The position numbers were made by a program, and so were the translations under genes. Of a stretch of DNA of 64,000 bases, positions 9,379 to 18,857 are shown one piece after another. The stretch spans positions 124,001-188,000 of the forward strand of contig JAFROX010000005.1 in assembly GCA_017429475.1 (NCBI GenBank), given 5' to 3'. A model generated the notes under the pieces. That model did no database searches. It worked only from the letters and a program-made list of their open reading frames with translations, and was not told the DNA's origin. Position 1 is the stretch's first letter. Each line of letters starts with the position of its first letter. The stretch is from Bacteroidales bacterium (lineage in GTDB: Bacteria; Bacteroidota; Bacteroidia; Bacteroidales; UBA932).

Positions 9379-11175
9379 ATGGAAGTACGCGAGAAAGTTG
9401 AATACCTGCCGCATTCGCCAGGAGTCTACCGGTTCCTGAACGACGAAGGCACAGTCATCTACGTGGGCAAGGCCAAAGACCTCAAGCGCCGCGTGTCGCA
9501 GTATTTCCGCCCGCCCGAGTCTCTCGACCGCAAGACCCGCGCGATGGTGAGGTACATCGCCGACCTGATGCACACAGTCGTTGCTTCCGAAGAAGACGCC
9601 TTCCTGCTCGAGAACAACCTCATCAAGGAACTCCAGCCCCGCTACAACATCCTCCTCAAGGACGGTAAGACCTATCCTTGGATCTGCATCCGCAACGAGC
9701 ACTTCCCCCGTGTCTTCCTCACCAGAAGATTCGTTAAGGACGGCTCCCGCTACTTCGGCCCCTACAGCTCCGCCACATACGCCCACTCGCTCATCGAGCT
9801 CTTCGGCAATCTCTACCAGCTGCGCGACTGCAAGCTGGCCCTCACCCCCGAAGCCATCACCGACGGCAAGTTCAAGAAATGCCTCAACGCCCACCTCGGC
9901 AAATGCTCCGCACCCTGCGTGGGGCAGATTTCCGAAGAGGCATACAATGAGCAGATCGACGCCATAACGGCGATCCTGAAAGGCGGAGTGGCCCAGATCA
10001 TACGCGACAACAAGGCTGCCATGGCACAGGCCGCCGCCGAACTGCGCTTCGAAGAAGCCAACATATACAAGGAGCGCATCCAGATGCTCGAGCGCCACTA
10101 TGCCAAGAGCCTGGTGGTGAGCGCCTCCATCGATGACGTGGACGTCTTCTCGATGGTGGAGGAAGCCGGCGACGCCTACTGCAACTTTATGCGCGTCAAG
10201 GGTGGATGCATCGTGCAGTCGTTCAATATGGAGCTGCGCAGCCGCATCGAAGAGAGCCAGGAGCGCCTGCTGGGCCTGTTTATGGCTGAGATGATCAGCC
10301 GCTTCGGCGAACTGTCGAAGGAAGTCGTGGTGCCTTTCCCTCCCGAGGGCAACTTCGAAGGCCACAACGTCCACATTCCGCTGAAGGGCGACAAGGCGGC
10401 CCTACTGGAGCTCAGCCGCCGCAACGCCGCAGCAATGAAGGCCGACCGCTTCAAGCAGGAGGAGCACCTGCACCCCGAGGAGCATCAACAGAAACTGGTG
10501 GCCGTGCTGCAGAAGGACCTCAATCTCGACAAGCCCCCGCGCCATATGGAGTGCTTCGACAACTCCAACATCCAGGGCACGAACCCCGTGGCCAGTTGCG
10601 TGGTGTTCCGTGACTGCAAGCCCAGCAAGAAGGAATACCGCCACTTCAAGATCAAGACCGTGGTCGGGGCCAACGACTTCGCCTCGATGAAGGAAGTGCT
10701 TAACCGCCGCTACTCGCGTATGATGGCCGAGGGCGAGGAACTGCCCGACCTGATAGTGGTCGACGGCGGCAAGGGACAGCTGCACAGCGCCCTGGAAGCC
10801 CTGCAGGAACTGGGTATCGATGACAAGATCAGGATCGTAGGCCTGGCAAAGCGCCTCGAGGAGATCATCGTGCCGAACGATCCGCACCCCCTCTTCCTCG
10901 ACCGCAATTCCAGCTCGCTGAAAGTGATGATGCACATCCGCGACGAGGCGCACCGCTTCGGCATCACCTTCCACCGCAGCCTGCGCAGCAAGGGACAGAT
11001 CCGCAGCGAACTGCTCGAGATCGAAGGTGTGGGCGAGGCCACCGAAGCCAAGCTCATCCGCCGCTTCCGCAGCGTGGCCCGAGTGAAGAAAGCCAGCCTG
11101 GAAGAACTCACCGCCGCAGTCGGCAAGAAGCAGGCCGAGACCATCTACGCCCACTTCCATCCCACACTTCTTTGA
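9379..11175 (+). CDS. uvrC: Excinuclease ABC subunit C
   Basis: 598 residues from ATG 9379, chosen because MEVREKVEYLPHSPGVYRF is the usual UvrC start; the longer open frame upstream runs through hairpin repeats. Domains: GIY-YIG nuclease (residues ~12-95, GVYRF and YVGKAKDLKRRV), which makes the 3' incision; a Cys-rich region (KKCLNAHLGKCSAPC); a UVR motif (~205-240) for UvrB contact; an RNase H-like 5' nuclease (~360-530, ECFDNSNIQGTNPVASCVVF and DLIVVDGGKGQ); and C-terminal helix-hairpin-helix motifs (LLEIEGVGEATEAKLIRRF). It acts in nucleotide excision repair with UvrA and UvrB. Confidence 0.97.
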   Translation: MEVREKVEYLPHSPGVYRFLNDEGTVIYVGKAKDLKRRVSQYFRPPESLDRKTRAMVRYIADLMHTVVASEEDAFLLENNLIKELQPRYNILLKDGKTYPWICIRNEHFPRVFLTRRFVKDGSRYFGPYSSATYAHSLIELFGNLYQLRDCKLALTPEAITDGKFKKCLNAHLGKCSAPCVGQISEEAYNEQIDAITAILKGGVAQIIRDNKAAMAQAAAELRFEEANIYKERIQMLERHYAKSLVVSASIDDVDVFSMVEEAGDAYCNFMRVKGGCIVQSFNMELRSRIEESQERLLGLFMAEMISRFGELSKEVVVPFPPEGNFEGHNVHIPLKGDKAALLELSRRNAAAMKADRFKQEEHLHPEEHQQKLVAVLQKDLNLDKPPRHMECFDNSNIQGTNPVASCVVFRDCKPSKKEYRHFKIKTVVGANDFASMKEVLNRRYSRMMAEGEELPDLIVVDGGKGQLHSALEALQELGIDDKIRIVGLAKRLEEIIVPNDPHPLFLDRNSSSLKVMMHIRDEAHRFGITFHRSLRSKGQIRSELLEIEGVGEATEAKLIRRFRSVARVKKASLEELTAAVGKKQAETIYAHFHPTLL

Positions 11176-11221
11176 TAAACACTGATATTTAGCTATTTTT
11201 ATATCGCTAAAAAAGCATAGA

Positions 11222-12280
11222 ATGAAGAAAGCACTCATCACTGGAATCACCGGCCAGGACGGTTCGTTCCTGGCGGAATTTCTCATCGAAAAGGGCTATG
11301 AGGTGCACGGCGTGCTGCGCCGCAGCAGCTCGTTCAACACCGGCCGCATCGAGCATCTCTATCTCAACGAGTGGGTACGCGATATGAAGCAACCCCGCTC
11401 GGTGAACCTTCACTGGGGCGATATGACGGACAGTTCGAGCCTCATACGCATCATCAGCGAGGTTCGCCCCGACGAGATCTACAACCTTGCTGCGCAAAGC
11501 CACGTGAAGGTGAGCTTCGATGTGCCGGAGTTCACTGCAGAGGCCGACGCTATGGGTACGTTGCGCCTGCTGGAGGCAGTGCGAATTGCTGGTCTGGCCG
11601 ACACTTGCCGCATCTACCAGGCTTCGACTTCGGAGCTCTTCGGCAAGGTGCAGGAGATTCCCCAGACCGAGACGACTCCGTTCTATCCCCGCAGCCCTTA
11701 TGGCGTGGCCAAGCTCTACGGATTCTGGATAATGAAGAACTACCGCGAGAGTTACGGGATGTTCTGCTGCAACGGCATCCTCTTCAACCACGAGAGCGAG
11801 CGCCGTGGCGAGACATTCGTCACACGCAAGATCACGCTGGCAGCCGCGCGCATTGCGCAGGGTTTGCAGGACAAACTCTACCTTGGCAACCTCGATGCGC
11901 TCCGTGACTGGGGCTATGCCCGCGACTATGTGGAGTGTATGTGGCTCATACTGCAGCAGGACAGTCCCGACGACTTCGTGATTGCTACCGGCGAGAACCA
12001 TAGCGTCCGAGAGTTCTGCACCCTGGCTTTCAAGGAAGCCGGCATCGCACTTCACTGGGAAGGCGAAGGTGTAGACGAGAAAGGCATCGACGTGGCCACC
12101 GACCGCGTGGTCGTCGAGGTCGATCCGAAGTATTTCCGCCCAGCAGAAGTCGAGCAACTGCTCGGCGACCCTACCAAGGCTCGCTGCGAGCTCGGCTGGA
12201 ACCCCCAGAAAACCAGCTTCGAGGACCTCGTCCGCATTATGGTACAACACGACTTGCAGGAAGTAAGGAATGCAAAATAG
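11222..12280 (+). CDS. gmd: GDP-mannose 4,6-dehydratase
   Basis: 352-residue short-chain dehydrogenase of the extended type. It converts GDP-D-mannose to GDP-4-keto-6-deoxymannose, the first step to GDP-L-fucose. Visible: NAD(P) motif G8-x-x-G11-x-x-G14, active-site Y160-G-V-A-K164 with the STSE segment near 135-138, and the substrate loop [16 protein letters not shown]. The second enzyme, fcl, lies downstream, separated by a CotH-family gene. The stop codon TAG at 12278-12280 is the first triplet of a palindromic repeat element, so that element has inserted exactly at the gene's end. Confidence 0.96.
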   Translation: MKKALITGITGQDGSFLAEFLIEKGYEVHGVLRRSSSFNTGRIEHLYLNEWVRDMKQPRSVNLHWGDMTDSSSLIRIISEVRPDEIYNLAAQSHVKVSFDVPEFTAEADAMGTLRLLEAVRIAGLADTCRIYQASTSELFGKVQEIPQTETTPFYPRSPYGVAKLYGFWIMKNYRESYGMFCCNGILFNHESERRGETFVTRKITLAAARIAQGLQDKLYLGNLDALRDWGYARDYVECMWLILQQDSPDDFVIATGENHSVREFCTLAFKEAGIALHWEGEGVDEKGIDVATDRVVVEVDPKYFRPAEVEQLLGDPTKARCELGWNPQKTSFEDLVRIMVQHDLQEVRNAK

Positions 12281-12452
12281 CAGCACAGAAGGAAAGAGGG
12301 TTGAATGGGGGCTGGCCACCCGCGGCATGCAGAGCGGGAGGGACCCTTTGAATGCGAGTTATGCGAAGCATGACGAAGCAGGCAATGGGAGGGATTGGAG
12401 TTCGCGAAGCGAACGGAACCCCCTGAGGCCCTCTGTTCCTTCTGTGTTGCTA
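12278..12452. repeat. MITE-like element with ~23-bp terminal inverted repeats
   Basis: The left end TAGCAGCACAGAAGGAAAG (12278-) and the complement of the right end, TAGCAACACAGAAGGAACAG (12429-12452), match with one mismatch and one inserted base. The interior shares GAATGCGAGTT..GCG..GCA.GACGAAGCAGGCAAT with family 1 elements at 2.8, 3.7 and 42.3 kb. It also contains two CATG sites, otherwise rare here. It sits between gmd and the CotH gene. Confidence 0.65.
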
Positions 12453-12455
12453 GCA

Positions 12456-14144
12456 ATGTTTTTGCTTCTTTTATCATCTTGCCAAAGTGATCATATAGCA
12501 ATAGATCAGCCGATTCGTGGTGAAGGTCCGAAGTTCAATAGGGAGCACGGTTTGATGGAGGATCCGTTTGAACTGACGATTGCTTCGCAAGATGGCGGGG
12601 CAGTCTACTACACATTGGACGGAAGCATTCCAACTCCCAAGAGCACCAAGTATACCGGGCCTATATCCGTAAACCATACGACCATCATACGCGCCGTTGA
12701 GGTGACCGGCAAGAACTTACCATCGCGAGTAACGACAGCCAGCTACCTCTTCGCCGACGACATCCTCGACTTCACCACCGCCCCGAAAGACTACCCCACC
12801 GAATGGGGCCCTTACAGCGACATCGAAGGCCGAGCCAAAGCCGACTATGTTATGGACCGTGCTATGACTTCCGACCCAGAGCTACGCGCCAAGATGAAAG
12901 AAGGCCTCAGGCAGATACCCATCGTCTCGATAGTCACCGACAAAGGCAACCTCTTCAATGACTCCACCGATCCCAACACCGGAGGCATCTACATCCATAC
13001 CGGCGCACCCGTGGGAGACGGCACCGGCCGTGGCTGGGAGAGGCCTGTATCCTGCGAGATCTTCGATGGCGGCAGCCTCGATGTGACCATAGACTGCGGC
13101 ATCAGGATTCACGGCGGGCATTCGCGCCTTGCCGAGAAAAACCCCAAGCACGCCTTCCGCCTCAAGTTCGAGGACAAATACGGTCCCACGAAACTCCACG
13201 CCCCGGTCTTCGGCTCTGACGGTCCTGATGAATACAACACTCTCATCCTGCGCACCTTCTTCGGCAACTCCTGGCAGCACTGGGTCGAGAGCAACCGCCG
13301 CAGTGCTCAGTATGTGCGCGATATGTGGGCCCGCAGCGCCAGCGCAAGCCTCGGGATGCCCGCCAGCGCAGGCCGCCACGTCCACGTCTTCCTCAACGGA
13401 ATGTACTGGGGCATCTACTGCCTCTCTGAGAGGATAGACGAAGAATACTGCAAGACCCATTTCGGCGGAGAGACCACCGACTACGACGTGCTCAAGGTCG
13501 ACGAGGAGCAAGGCAACGCCGTGGTTGCTTCTTCCGGCAGCTATGCGGCCTATGCCGAGCTCGCCGCCCTCACCGGAAAGGAATCCTTCGAGCGCATTCA
13601 GAGCCTGCTCGACGTCGACGAGTTCATCGATTTTATGATCCTCAACCAGTACGGCGGCAACACCGACTGGGACTACCACAACTGGTTCGCCATCCGCGAC
13701 AGCAAGACTTCCGATGGCTTCAGTTTCCTCGTATGGGACTCCGAAGGCATCTTCGTCAACATCGACGACAGCGTCCTCGACCAGAACAACAAAGGCAAGC
13801 CCACCGGCATCTTCTCGCGCTTGATGAAGAACCCCGAGTTCAAGCAGCGCTTTGAGGATCGTGTGATGGAGTTGAGTAAGCCTGGAGGCATACTTACCGC
13901 CGAAAGAACCGTCGCAATCTGGGACAGCCTCTACCACTCGATCGACCTGGCGCTCTACTGCGAAGCCGCCCGCTGGGGTGACTACCGCGCCACCGTGCAT
14001 CCTTACAACAGCCGCGGGCAGCGCTTCGACGTCGACCACTGGTATATGCAGGAGCGTGAAAGGCTCCTGAACGGATATTTCCCCGACAGGCCGTGGACCT
14101 ATATCAAGCAGCTCCGGGCCAAAGGATGGTATCCAGAACAGTAA
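12456..14144 (+). CDS. CotH-kinase-family lipoprotein with chitobiase-C-like domain
   Basis: 562 residues from ATG 12456; in-frame GTG 12444 and earlier codons lie inside the repeat element at 12278-12452, so the true start is uncertain. MFLLLLSSC gives a lipobox (Cys9). Residues ~25-100 resemble the CHB_HEX_C domain ([20 protein letters not shown]). The CotH kinase-like fold spans ~150-510: [30 protein letters not shown], a DWDYHNW catalytic-loop-like motif and FLVWDSEG as the metal-binding Asp segment. CotH proteins are atypical kinases, first known from spore coats. Here the gene sits between gmd and fcl, suggesting a role at the surface linked to glycan assembly (inference). Confidence 0.82.
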   Translation: MFLLLLSSCQSDHIAIDQPIRGEGPKFNREHGLMEDPFELTIASQDGGAVYYTLDGSIPTPKSTKYTGPISVNHTTIIRAVEVTGKNLPSRVTTASYLFADDILDFTTAPKDYPTEWGPYSDIEGRAKADYVMDRAMTSDPELRAKMKEGLRQIPIVSIVTDKGNLFNDSTDPNTGGIYIHTGAPVGDGTGRGWERPVSCEIFDGGSLDVTIDCGIRIHGGHSRLAEKNPKHAFRLKFEDKYGPTKLHAPVFGSDGPDEYNTLILRTFFGNSWQHWVESNRRSAQYVRDMWARSASASLGMPASAGRHVHVFLNGMYWGIYCLSERIDEEYCKTHFGGETTDYDVLKVDEEQGNAVVASSGSYAAYAELAALTGKESFERIQSLLDVDEFIDFMILNQYGGNTDWDYHNWFAIRDSKTSDGFSFLVWDSEGIFVNIDDSVLDQNNKGKPTGIFSRLMKNPEFKQRFEDRVMELSKPGGILTAERTVAIWDSLYHSIDLALYCEAARWGDYRATVHPYNSRGQRFDVDHWYMQERERLLNGYFPDRPWTYIKQLRAKGWYPEQ

Positions 14145-14151
14145 CAAGACT

Positions 14152-15093
14152 ATGGAAAAACACAGCAAGATATATGTGGCAGGCCACCGCGGAATGGTGG
14201 GAAGCGCCATCGTGCGTGAACTGCAGCGGCAGGGCTACGACAACATAATAACCCGCACCCACGCCGAGCTAGACCTCACCCGCCAGGCCGAAGTGGAAGA
14301 GTTCTTCGCAGCCGAGCGTCCGGAATATGTGTTCCTCGCAGCTGCCAAGGTCGGCGGCATTGTGGCCAACAACAGCGCCCCTGCCGACTTTATGTACCAG
14401 AATATGGTGATGGAGATGAATGTGATCCACGCTGCCTGGCAGAATGGCTGCCGCAAGTTGGAGTTCCTCGGCAGCAGCTGCATCTATCCCAAGCTGGCTC
14501 CCCAGCCTATGCCTGAGAGCTGCCTGCTTACCTCGGCCCTCGAACCGACCAACGAGGCCTATGCCCTGGCCAAGATCAGCGGTCTGAAATATTGCGAATA
14601 TCTCCGCCGCCAGTATGGCGCAGACTACATCAGCGTGATGCCCACCAACCTCTACGGCCCCAACGACAACTACCATCCTGAGCACAGCCACGTGCTGCCG
14701 GCCCTCATCCGCCGCTTCCACGAAGCCAAGGTGGCAGGTGCTGAAAGCGTCACCTGTTGGGGTGACGGCAGCCCCCTGCGCGAGTTCCTCTATGTCGATG
14801 ACCTGGCAAATCTCTGCGTGTTCCTGATGAACAACTACAGCGGCGCCGAGACGGTCAATGCCGGAACGGGCAAGGAGATTACCATCAAGGGCCTCACAGA
14901 GCTTGTTGCCCGCGTCATCGGCTACAACGGTCGCATCGAGTGGGACACTACCCGCCCCAACGGCACTCCACGCAAGCTGCTCGATATTTCCAAAGCCACA
15001 GCCCTGGGCTGGACCGCCAGGACAGAACTCGAAGACGGCATCCGCCTGGCATACGAAGATTTCCTTAACAACCCGGTGAGGGCAGAACGATGA
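14152..15093 (+). CDS. fcl: GDP-L-fucose synthase
   Basis: 313 residues. It performs the epimerase/reductase step that turns GDP-4-keto-6-deoxymannose into GDP-L-fucose with NADPH. Seen: G11-x-x-G14-x-x-G17 dinucleotide motif, [10 protein letters not shown] with the active-site Ser near 108, and Y137-A-L-A-K141. The stretch [28 protein letters not shown] is family-typical. It forms the pathway with gmd upstream. Its stop overlaps the start of the next gene by 4 bases (ATGA), showing translational coupling. Confidence 0.95.
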   Translation: MEKHSKIYVAGHRGMVGSAIVRELQRQGYDNIITRTHAELDLTRQAEVEEFFAAERPEYVFLAAAKVGGIVANNSAPADFMYQNMVMEMNVIHAAWQNGCRKLEFLGSSCIYPKLAPQPMPESCLLTSALEPTNEAYALAKISGLKYCEYLRRQYGADYISVMPTNLYGPNDNYHPEHSHVLPALIRRFHEAKVAGAESVTCWGDGSPLREFLYVDDLANLCVFLMNNYSGAETVNAGTGKEITIKGLTELVARVIGYNGRIEWDTTRPNGTPRKLLDISKATALGWTARTELEDGIRLAYEDFLNNPVRAER

Positions 15094-15974
15094 AAAGGTT
15101 TTTATATTCCATCATCAACAAGCTTTGCTGGAACTTTCCCCGTCTGGTTCCGGACAAATTGTGCATAAAGACTTTCTACTACAGGGCCTTCAATAAGGAA
15201 TTGGACCTGGAGAATCCTCAAACGTTCAGCGAGAAACTGCAGTGGCTCAAGTTGTATGACCGCAAACCTGAATATTCACGGATGGTCGATAAAGCTACCG
15301 CCAAAGATTTTGTTGCAGAACGGATAGGTAATAAGTACATAATACCCACATTGGGAGTGTGGGACAGAGTGGAAGATATAGACTGGGAGAAATTGCCGGA
15401 CAAGTTTGTGATCAAGTGCACCCACGACAGCGGATGCGTGATCATCTGCCGCGACAAGTCGACTTTCGACAGGGAACAAGCGGAGAAACAACTCGCTAAA
15501 GGCTTGAAGCGTGACTATTATCTGCTTGGCCGCGAGTGGCCATACAAAAGCGTTCCACACAGAATCATAGCAGAGACTTTTCTGGAACCCGACCCGGAGA
15601 CAAACGACTTGCCTGACTACAAGTTCTCTTGTTTCGATGGTCAGGTGACGGATGTGATGGTATGCTCGGGCCGCGCGACGGGCAGTCCTACATTCTATTT
15701 CTTCGACAGAGACTGGAATTTGTTGCCGCTTAACGTTCGTGGCAAAAATGCCCCGGAAGGATTCACTCTTCCCAAACCTGCCTGCATGGATGAGATGTTC
15801 GACATCTCTTCCAAACTTTCAAAAGGGTTACCCTATGTGAGGGTTGATTTGTATGCAGAAGGAGACCATCCTTATTTCGGAGAGATGACATTCTTCCCGC
15901 ACAGTGGCTATGACCCCAACCTTTTACCAGAAACAGAAAAATGGCACGGATCGTTGATCAGGCTGCCGAAATGA
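15090..15974 (+). CDS. TupA-like ATP-grasp protein
   Basis: 294 residues similar to the ATP-grasp family named after TupA (teichuronopeptide synthesis), frequently found in capsule and exopolysaccharide loci. Characteristic segments: [36 protein letters not shown] (the phosphate-binding Lys strand), [25 protein letters not shown], and the metal-binding [26 protein letters not shown]. It probably ligates an amino acid or similar group to a surface glycan; the actual acceptor is unknown. It overlaps fcl by 4 bases. Base composition is lower in GC than the neighbours, as is common for surface-polysaccharide genes. Confidence 0.85.
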   Translation: MKRFLYSIINKLCWNFPRLVPDKLCIKTFYYRAFNKELDLENPQTFSEKLQWLKLYDRKPEYSRMVDKATAKDFVAERIGNKYIIPTLGVWDRVEDIDWEKLPDKFVIKCTHDSGCVIICRDKSTFDREQAEKQLAKGLKRDYYLLGREWPYKSVPHRIIAETFLEPDPETNDLPDYKFSCFDGQVTDVMVCSGRATGSPTFYFFDRDWNLLPLNVRGKNAPEGFTLPKPACMDEMFDISSKLSKGLPYVRVDLYAEGDHPYFGEMTFFPHSGYDPNLLPETEKWHGSLIRLPK

Positions 15975-15980
15975 TGAAAA

Positions 15981-16934
15981 ATGAAAACAGTAGGTTTACC
16001 GATTTCTCACAAGGAAAATGAAAAGAGACGTGCTCTGACAGTGGCTGATATCAGAACGATCAAGCATAAGGATCATATCTATGTAGAAAAGGGGTATGGT
16101 GAGGTCCTTGGTTTGAGCGATGAAGATTACCTGTCGGCAGGAGTGAATGTCGCTTCGCGCGAGGAGGTCCTTGGCAAGGATATTATCTGCGACCCCAAGA
16201 TAGGAGACGCAGAATATCTTGAGCATCTGAAAGACCAGACCATCTTCGGGTGGATGCACGCCGTCCAGAACCGAGACATCACAGACAAGATCGTTGCCGG
16301 GAGGTTGACCGGCTATGCCTGGGAAGATATGTACGAGGAAGGAAGGCACTCTTTCTGGCGCAATAACGAGATAGCCGGCGAAGCCGCCGTATTCCACGCA
16401 TATATGTGCCACGGAGTGTTTCCATACAATACGAAGGCTGCGGTGATAGGGGGTGGAAACATAGCGCGCGGTGCCATCAAGACTTTGAATTATATGGGTG
16501 CCAGCGTAGTCCAGTATGGACGCAAGCAAGAAGCGCTGTTCCGTAAAGAACTGGACCGGTATGACGTCATCGTGAACGGTATCTTATGGGATACATCTCG
16601 CAAGGATCATATCATCTATCGCGATGACCTCAAGCGTATGCGGCGGAATACATTGATAATCGACATCAGCTGCGACCGCAACGGCGGCATCGAAACCTGT
16701 ATTCCGACCACTATTGACAATCCTACATATGTCGTCGATGGAATTACCCATTATGCAGTAGACCATACTCCCACTCTGTTTTGGAAAACAGCCTCCGAAA
16801 GCATAAGTGCCGAAGTCGTCAAGTATCTCGACAGTCTGATCGAAGAAACTCCAAATGATGTGCTCCTGCGAGCTCATAACTTTGAGAAGGGGAGGATATT
16901 GGATCGTCGTATCATAGAGTTTCAACAAAGGTGA
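15981..16934 (+). CDS. N5-(carboxyethyl)ornithine synthase-like / alanine dehydrogenase-family protein
   Basis: 317 residues. The start MKTVGLPISHKENEKRRAL and KGYGEVLGLSDEDY resemble N5-(carboxyethyl)ornithine synthase (CeoA), a member of the alanine dehydrogenase/transhydrogenase family that reductively joins pyruvate to ornithine or lysine. The N-terminal catalytic domain is followed by a Rossmann segment AAVIGGGNIARGAIKTLNYMG near residue 155 for NAD(P)H. It begins 6 bp after the ATP-grasp gene and shares its lower GC, so it may supply an unusual opine-type amino acid for attachment by that ligase. This link is an inference; neither substrate is shown by the sequence. Confidence 0.72.
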   Translation: MKTVGLPISHKENEKRRALTVADIRTIKHKDHIYVEKGYGEVLGLSDEDYLSAGVNVASREEVLGKDIICDPKIGDAEYLEHLKDQTIFGWMHAVQNRDITDKIVAGRLTGYAWEDMYEEGRHSFWRNNEIAGEAAVFHAYMCHGVFPYNTKAAVIGGGNIARGAIKTLNYMGASVVQYGRKQEALFRKELDRYDVIVNGILWDTSRKDHIIYRDDLKRMRRNTLIIDISCDRNGGIETCIPTTIDNPTYVVDGITHYAVDHTPTLFWKTASESISAEVVKYLDSLIEETPNDVLLRAHNFEKGRILDRRIIEFQQR

Positions 16935-16951
16935 CATTAACAACAAATATT

Positions 16952-17530
16952 ATGTTTCAACTTATAAATCTTCCTTATGCGCCTGATGTGCTTGAACCTG
17001 CCATCAGCGCCCACACTTTAGAGTTCCACCACGGCAAGCACCTGCGTGCCTATGTCGATAACCTCAACAAACTGCTTCCCGGCAGCGAATATGAATCGCT
17101 TCCGTTGGAAGATATCGTTCGCAAAGCACCTGCCGGCCCGGTGTTCAACAACGCCGGTCAGATCCTCAACCATAATATGTATTTCCAGCAGTTCTCGCAC
17201 AAGCCACAGACTGCTCCCTCAGGCCGCCTTGCCGCCCAGATCGAGAAGCAATGGAGCAGCCTCGACGCCTTCAAGGCCGAGTTCGTGGCCAAGGGTGTCG
17301 GCCTCTTCGGCTCAGGATGGGTATGGCTCTCCGCCGCAGAAGACGGCAGCCTAGTCATCACCCAGGAGCCCGGTGCCGGCAACCCCGTGACAAAAGGACT
17401 CAAGCCCCTGTTGACTTTCGACGTATGGGAACACGCCTACTACCTCGACTTCCAGAACCGCAGGGCAGACCAGCTGAATGCCTTGTGGGGGATAGTGGAT
17501 TGGAAGGTAGTGGAGGAGAGGTATAGATAA
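16952..17530 (+). CDS. sodB: Superoxide dismutase (Fe/Mn type)
   Basis: 192 residues from ATG 16952; the GTG at 16931 overlaps the previous gene and adds no conserved residues. Metal-ligand regions of the Fe/Mn family are present: HTLEFHHGKH (His26), LNHNMYFQQF (His near 75), and DVWEHAYYLDF (Asp and His). It dismutates superoxide to hydrogen peroxide and oxygen in the cytoplasm; in anaerobic Bacteroidales it protects during oxygen exposure. The choice of Fe or Mn cannot be made safely; some Bacteroidetes enzymes use either. The symporter gene begins 2 bp after its stop. Confidence 0.95.
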   Translation: MFQLINLPYAPDVLEPAISAHTLEFHHGKHLRAYVDNLNKLLPGSEYESLPLEDIVRKAPAGPVFNNAGQILNHNMYFQQFSHKPQTAPSGRLAAQIEKQWSSLDAFKAEFVAKGVGLFGSGWVWLSAAEDGSLVITQEPGAGNPVTKGLKPLLTFDVWEHAYYLDFQNRRADQLNALWGIVDWKVVEERYR

Positions 17531-17532
17531 TA

Positions 17533-18849
17533 ATGTCGGACTTCATCATCAATCTGTCGAACCTGATCTGCGGATATCCGCTGTTCGTGTGGCTCATCGG
17601 GGGCGGGCTGTTCCTGTTCTGCCGTTCGAAGGCTGTGCCGGTGCGCCGCATCGGAGCGGCCGTGCGCTCGCTGCGCACGCGCCACGAGGGTGCCGGTCAG
17701 ATCAGTTCGTTCCAGGCTCTGATGAGCGCCATCAGCGCCACCGTCGGGATGGGCAACATAGCCGGCGTGGCGATAGCACTGGTGGTGGGCGGCCCCGGCG
17801 CCATATTCTGGATGTGGGTGAGCGCCCTGCTGGGTATGGCCACGAAATTCTTCGAGGGCACACTGACCATAATGTACAAGGGCCGCAACGACAAGGGAGA
17901 GGTGCGCGGAGGTCCGATGTATGTGATAACCGAAGGCCTCGGCAAGCGCTACAGGCCGCTGGCGGTGATGTTCGCCTGCGCAGGCCTGATAGGCTGCCTG
18001 GCGGTGATGCAGGCCAACCAGTTCGTGGAGGCGTTCACCACGGTGTTCATACCGGGTGCTGAAGGCAATGTGTGGGTTCGCTTCGCCATCGGCGTGGTGA
18101 TGACGGCAATCGTCGCCAGCGTGGTGCTGGGAGGCATCACCCGCATATCCAAGGTGGCAAGCAGGGTGGTGCCGGCAATGGTGTCGCTCTACTTCCTGCT
18201 GGTGCTGGCGGTGATAGTGATGAATTGGAGGGAACTGCCGCGCGTATTCGCATCGATCTTCGAAGGGGCCTTCAGCCTCAAGGCGGGTCTCGGTGCTCTG
18301 GCGGGAGTGGCTCTCACGGGAGCACGCCGCGCTATGCTGGTGAATGAGGCCGGCGTGGGAACGGCAATGATGATGCACGGAGCGTCGCGCAATGCCGAGC
18401 CGGTAAGGGAAGGCTTCGTAGCGATGCTCGGCCCTGCCATCGACTCCGGTCTGGTCTGCACCCTCACGGCAATTCCTATCCTGATAGCCGACTGCTATCA
18501 CGTGGAAGGAGTGAAGGGGCTTGCCATAGCGATGCAGTCTTATGACACGCTGATTCCCGTTGCGGGCAAGTATCTGCTGATGGTGCCCGTGATATTCTTC
18601 GCCTTCTCGACGATGTTCTCCTATTCGTACTACGGCCGCCTCTGCTCCGAATGGCTCTTCGGCAAGGACAAGGCCCGCTACTACGACTGGTTCTATCTGG
18701 CGATGATCCTCGTGGCCAGCGTCATTGCCCTCGACGTGGCCGTAAGCATAATGGATATGGCTTTCGCGCTGATGTCGGTACCCACTATGTTCGCAGTATT
18801 CAAGCTATCCCCGAAAGTGGTCAAAGCCCTGAAAGGTTATAAAGAATAA
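17533..18849 (+). CDS. Sodium/alanine (glycine) symporter, AGCS family
   Basis: 438 residues with about ten to eleven membrane spans. The family signature occurs near residues 60-100: SSFQALMSAISATVGMGNIAGVAIAL followed by GGPGAIFWMWVSALLGMATKFFEGTL. The conserved NEAGVGTAMMMHGAS stretch near 275 also fits. AGCS carriers take up alanine or glycine with Na+. The gene starts 2 bp after sodB. It converges with dnaE, leaving only 8 bp. Confidence 0.93.
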   Translation: MSDFIINLSNLICGYPLFVWLIGGGLFLFCRSKAVPVRRIGAAVRSLRTRHEGAGQISSFQALMSAISATVGMGNIAGVAIALVVGGPGAIFWMWVSALLGMATKFFEGTLTIMYKGRNDKGEVRGGPMYVITEGLGKRYRPLAVMFACAGLIGCLAVMQANQFVEAFTTVFIPGAEGNVWVRFAIGVVMTAIVASVVLGGITRISKVASRVVPAMVSLYFLLVLAVIVMNWRELPRVFASIFEGAFSLKAGLGALAGVALTGARRAMLVNEAGVGTAMMMHGASRNAEPVREGFVAMLGPAIDSGLVCTLTAIPILIADCYHVEGVKGLAIAMQSYDTLIPVAGKYLLMVPVIFFAFSTMFSYSYYGRLCSEWLFGKDKARYYDWFYLAMILVASVIALDVAVSIMDMAFALMSVPTMFAVFKLSPKVVKALKGYKE

Positions 18850-18857
18850 AGATCAAG

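Noticed and set aside
11176..11221. Terminator after uvrC (TTTAGC...GCTAAA dyad)
   Set aside because: The weak AT-rich stem is followed by A rather than T on the plus strand, so it is not a convincing terminator.
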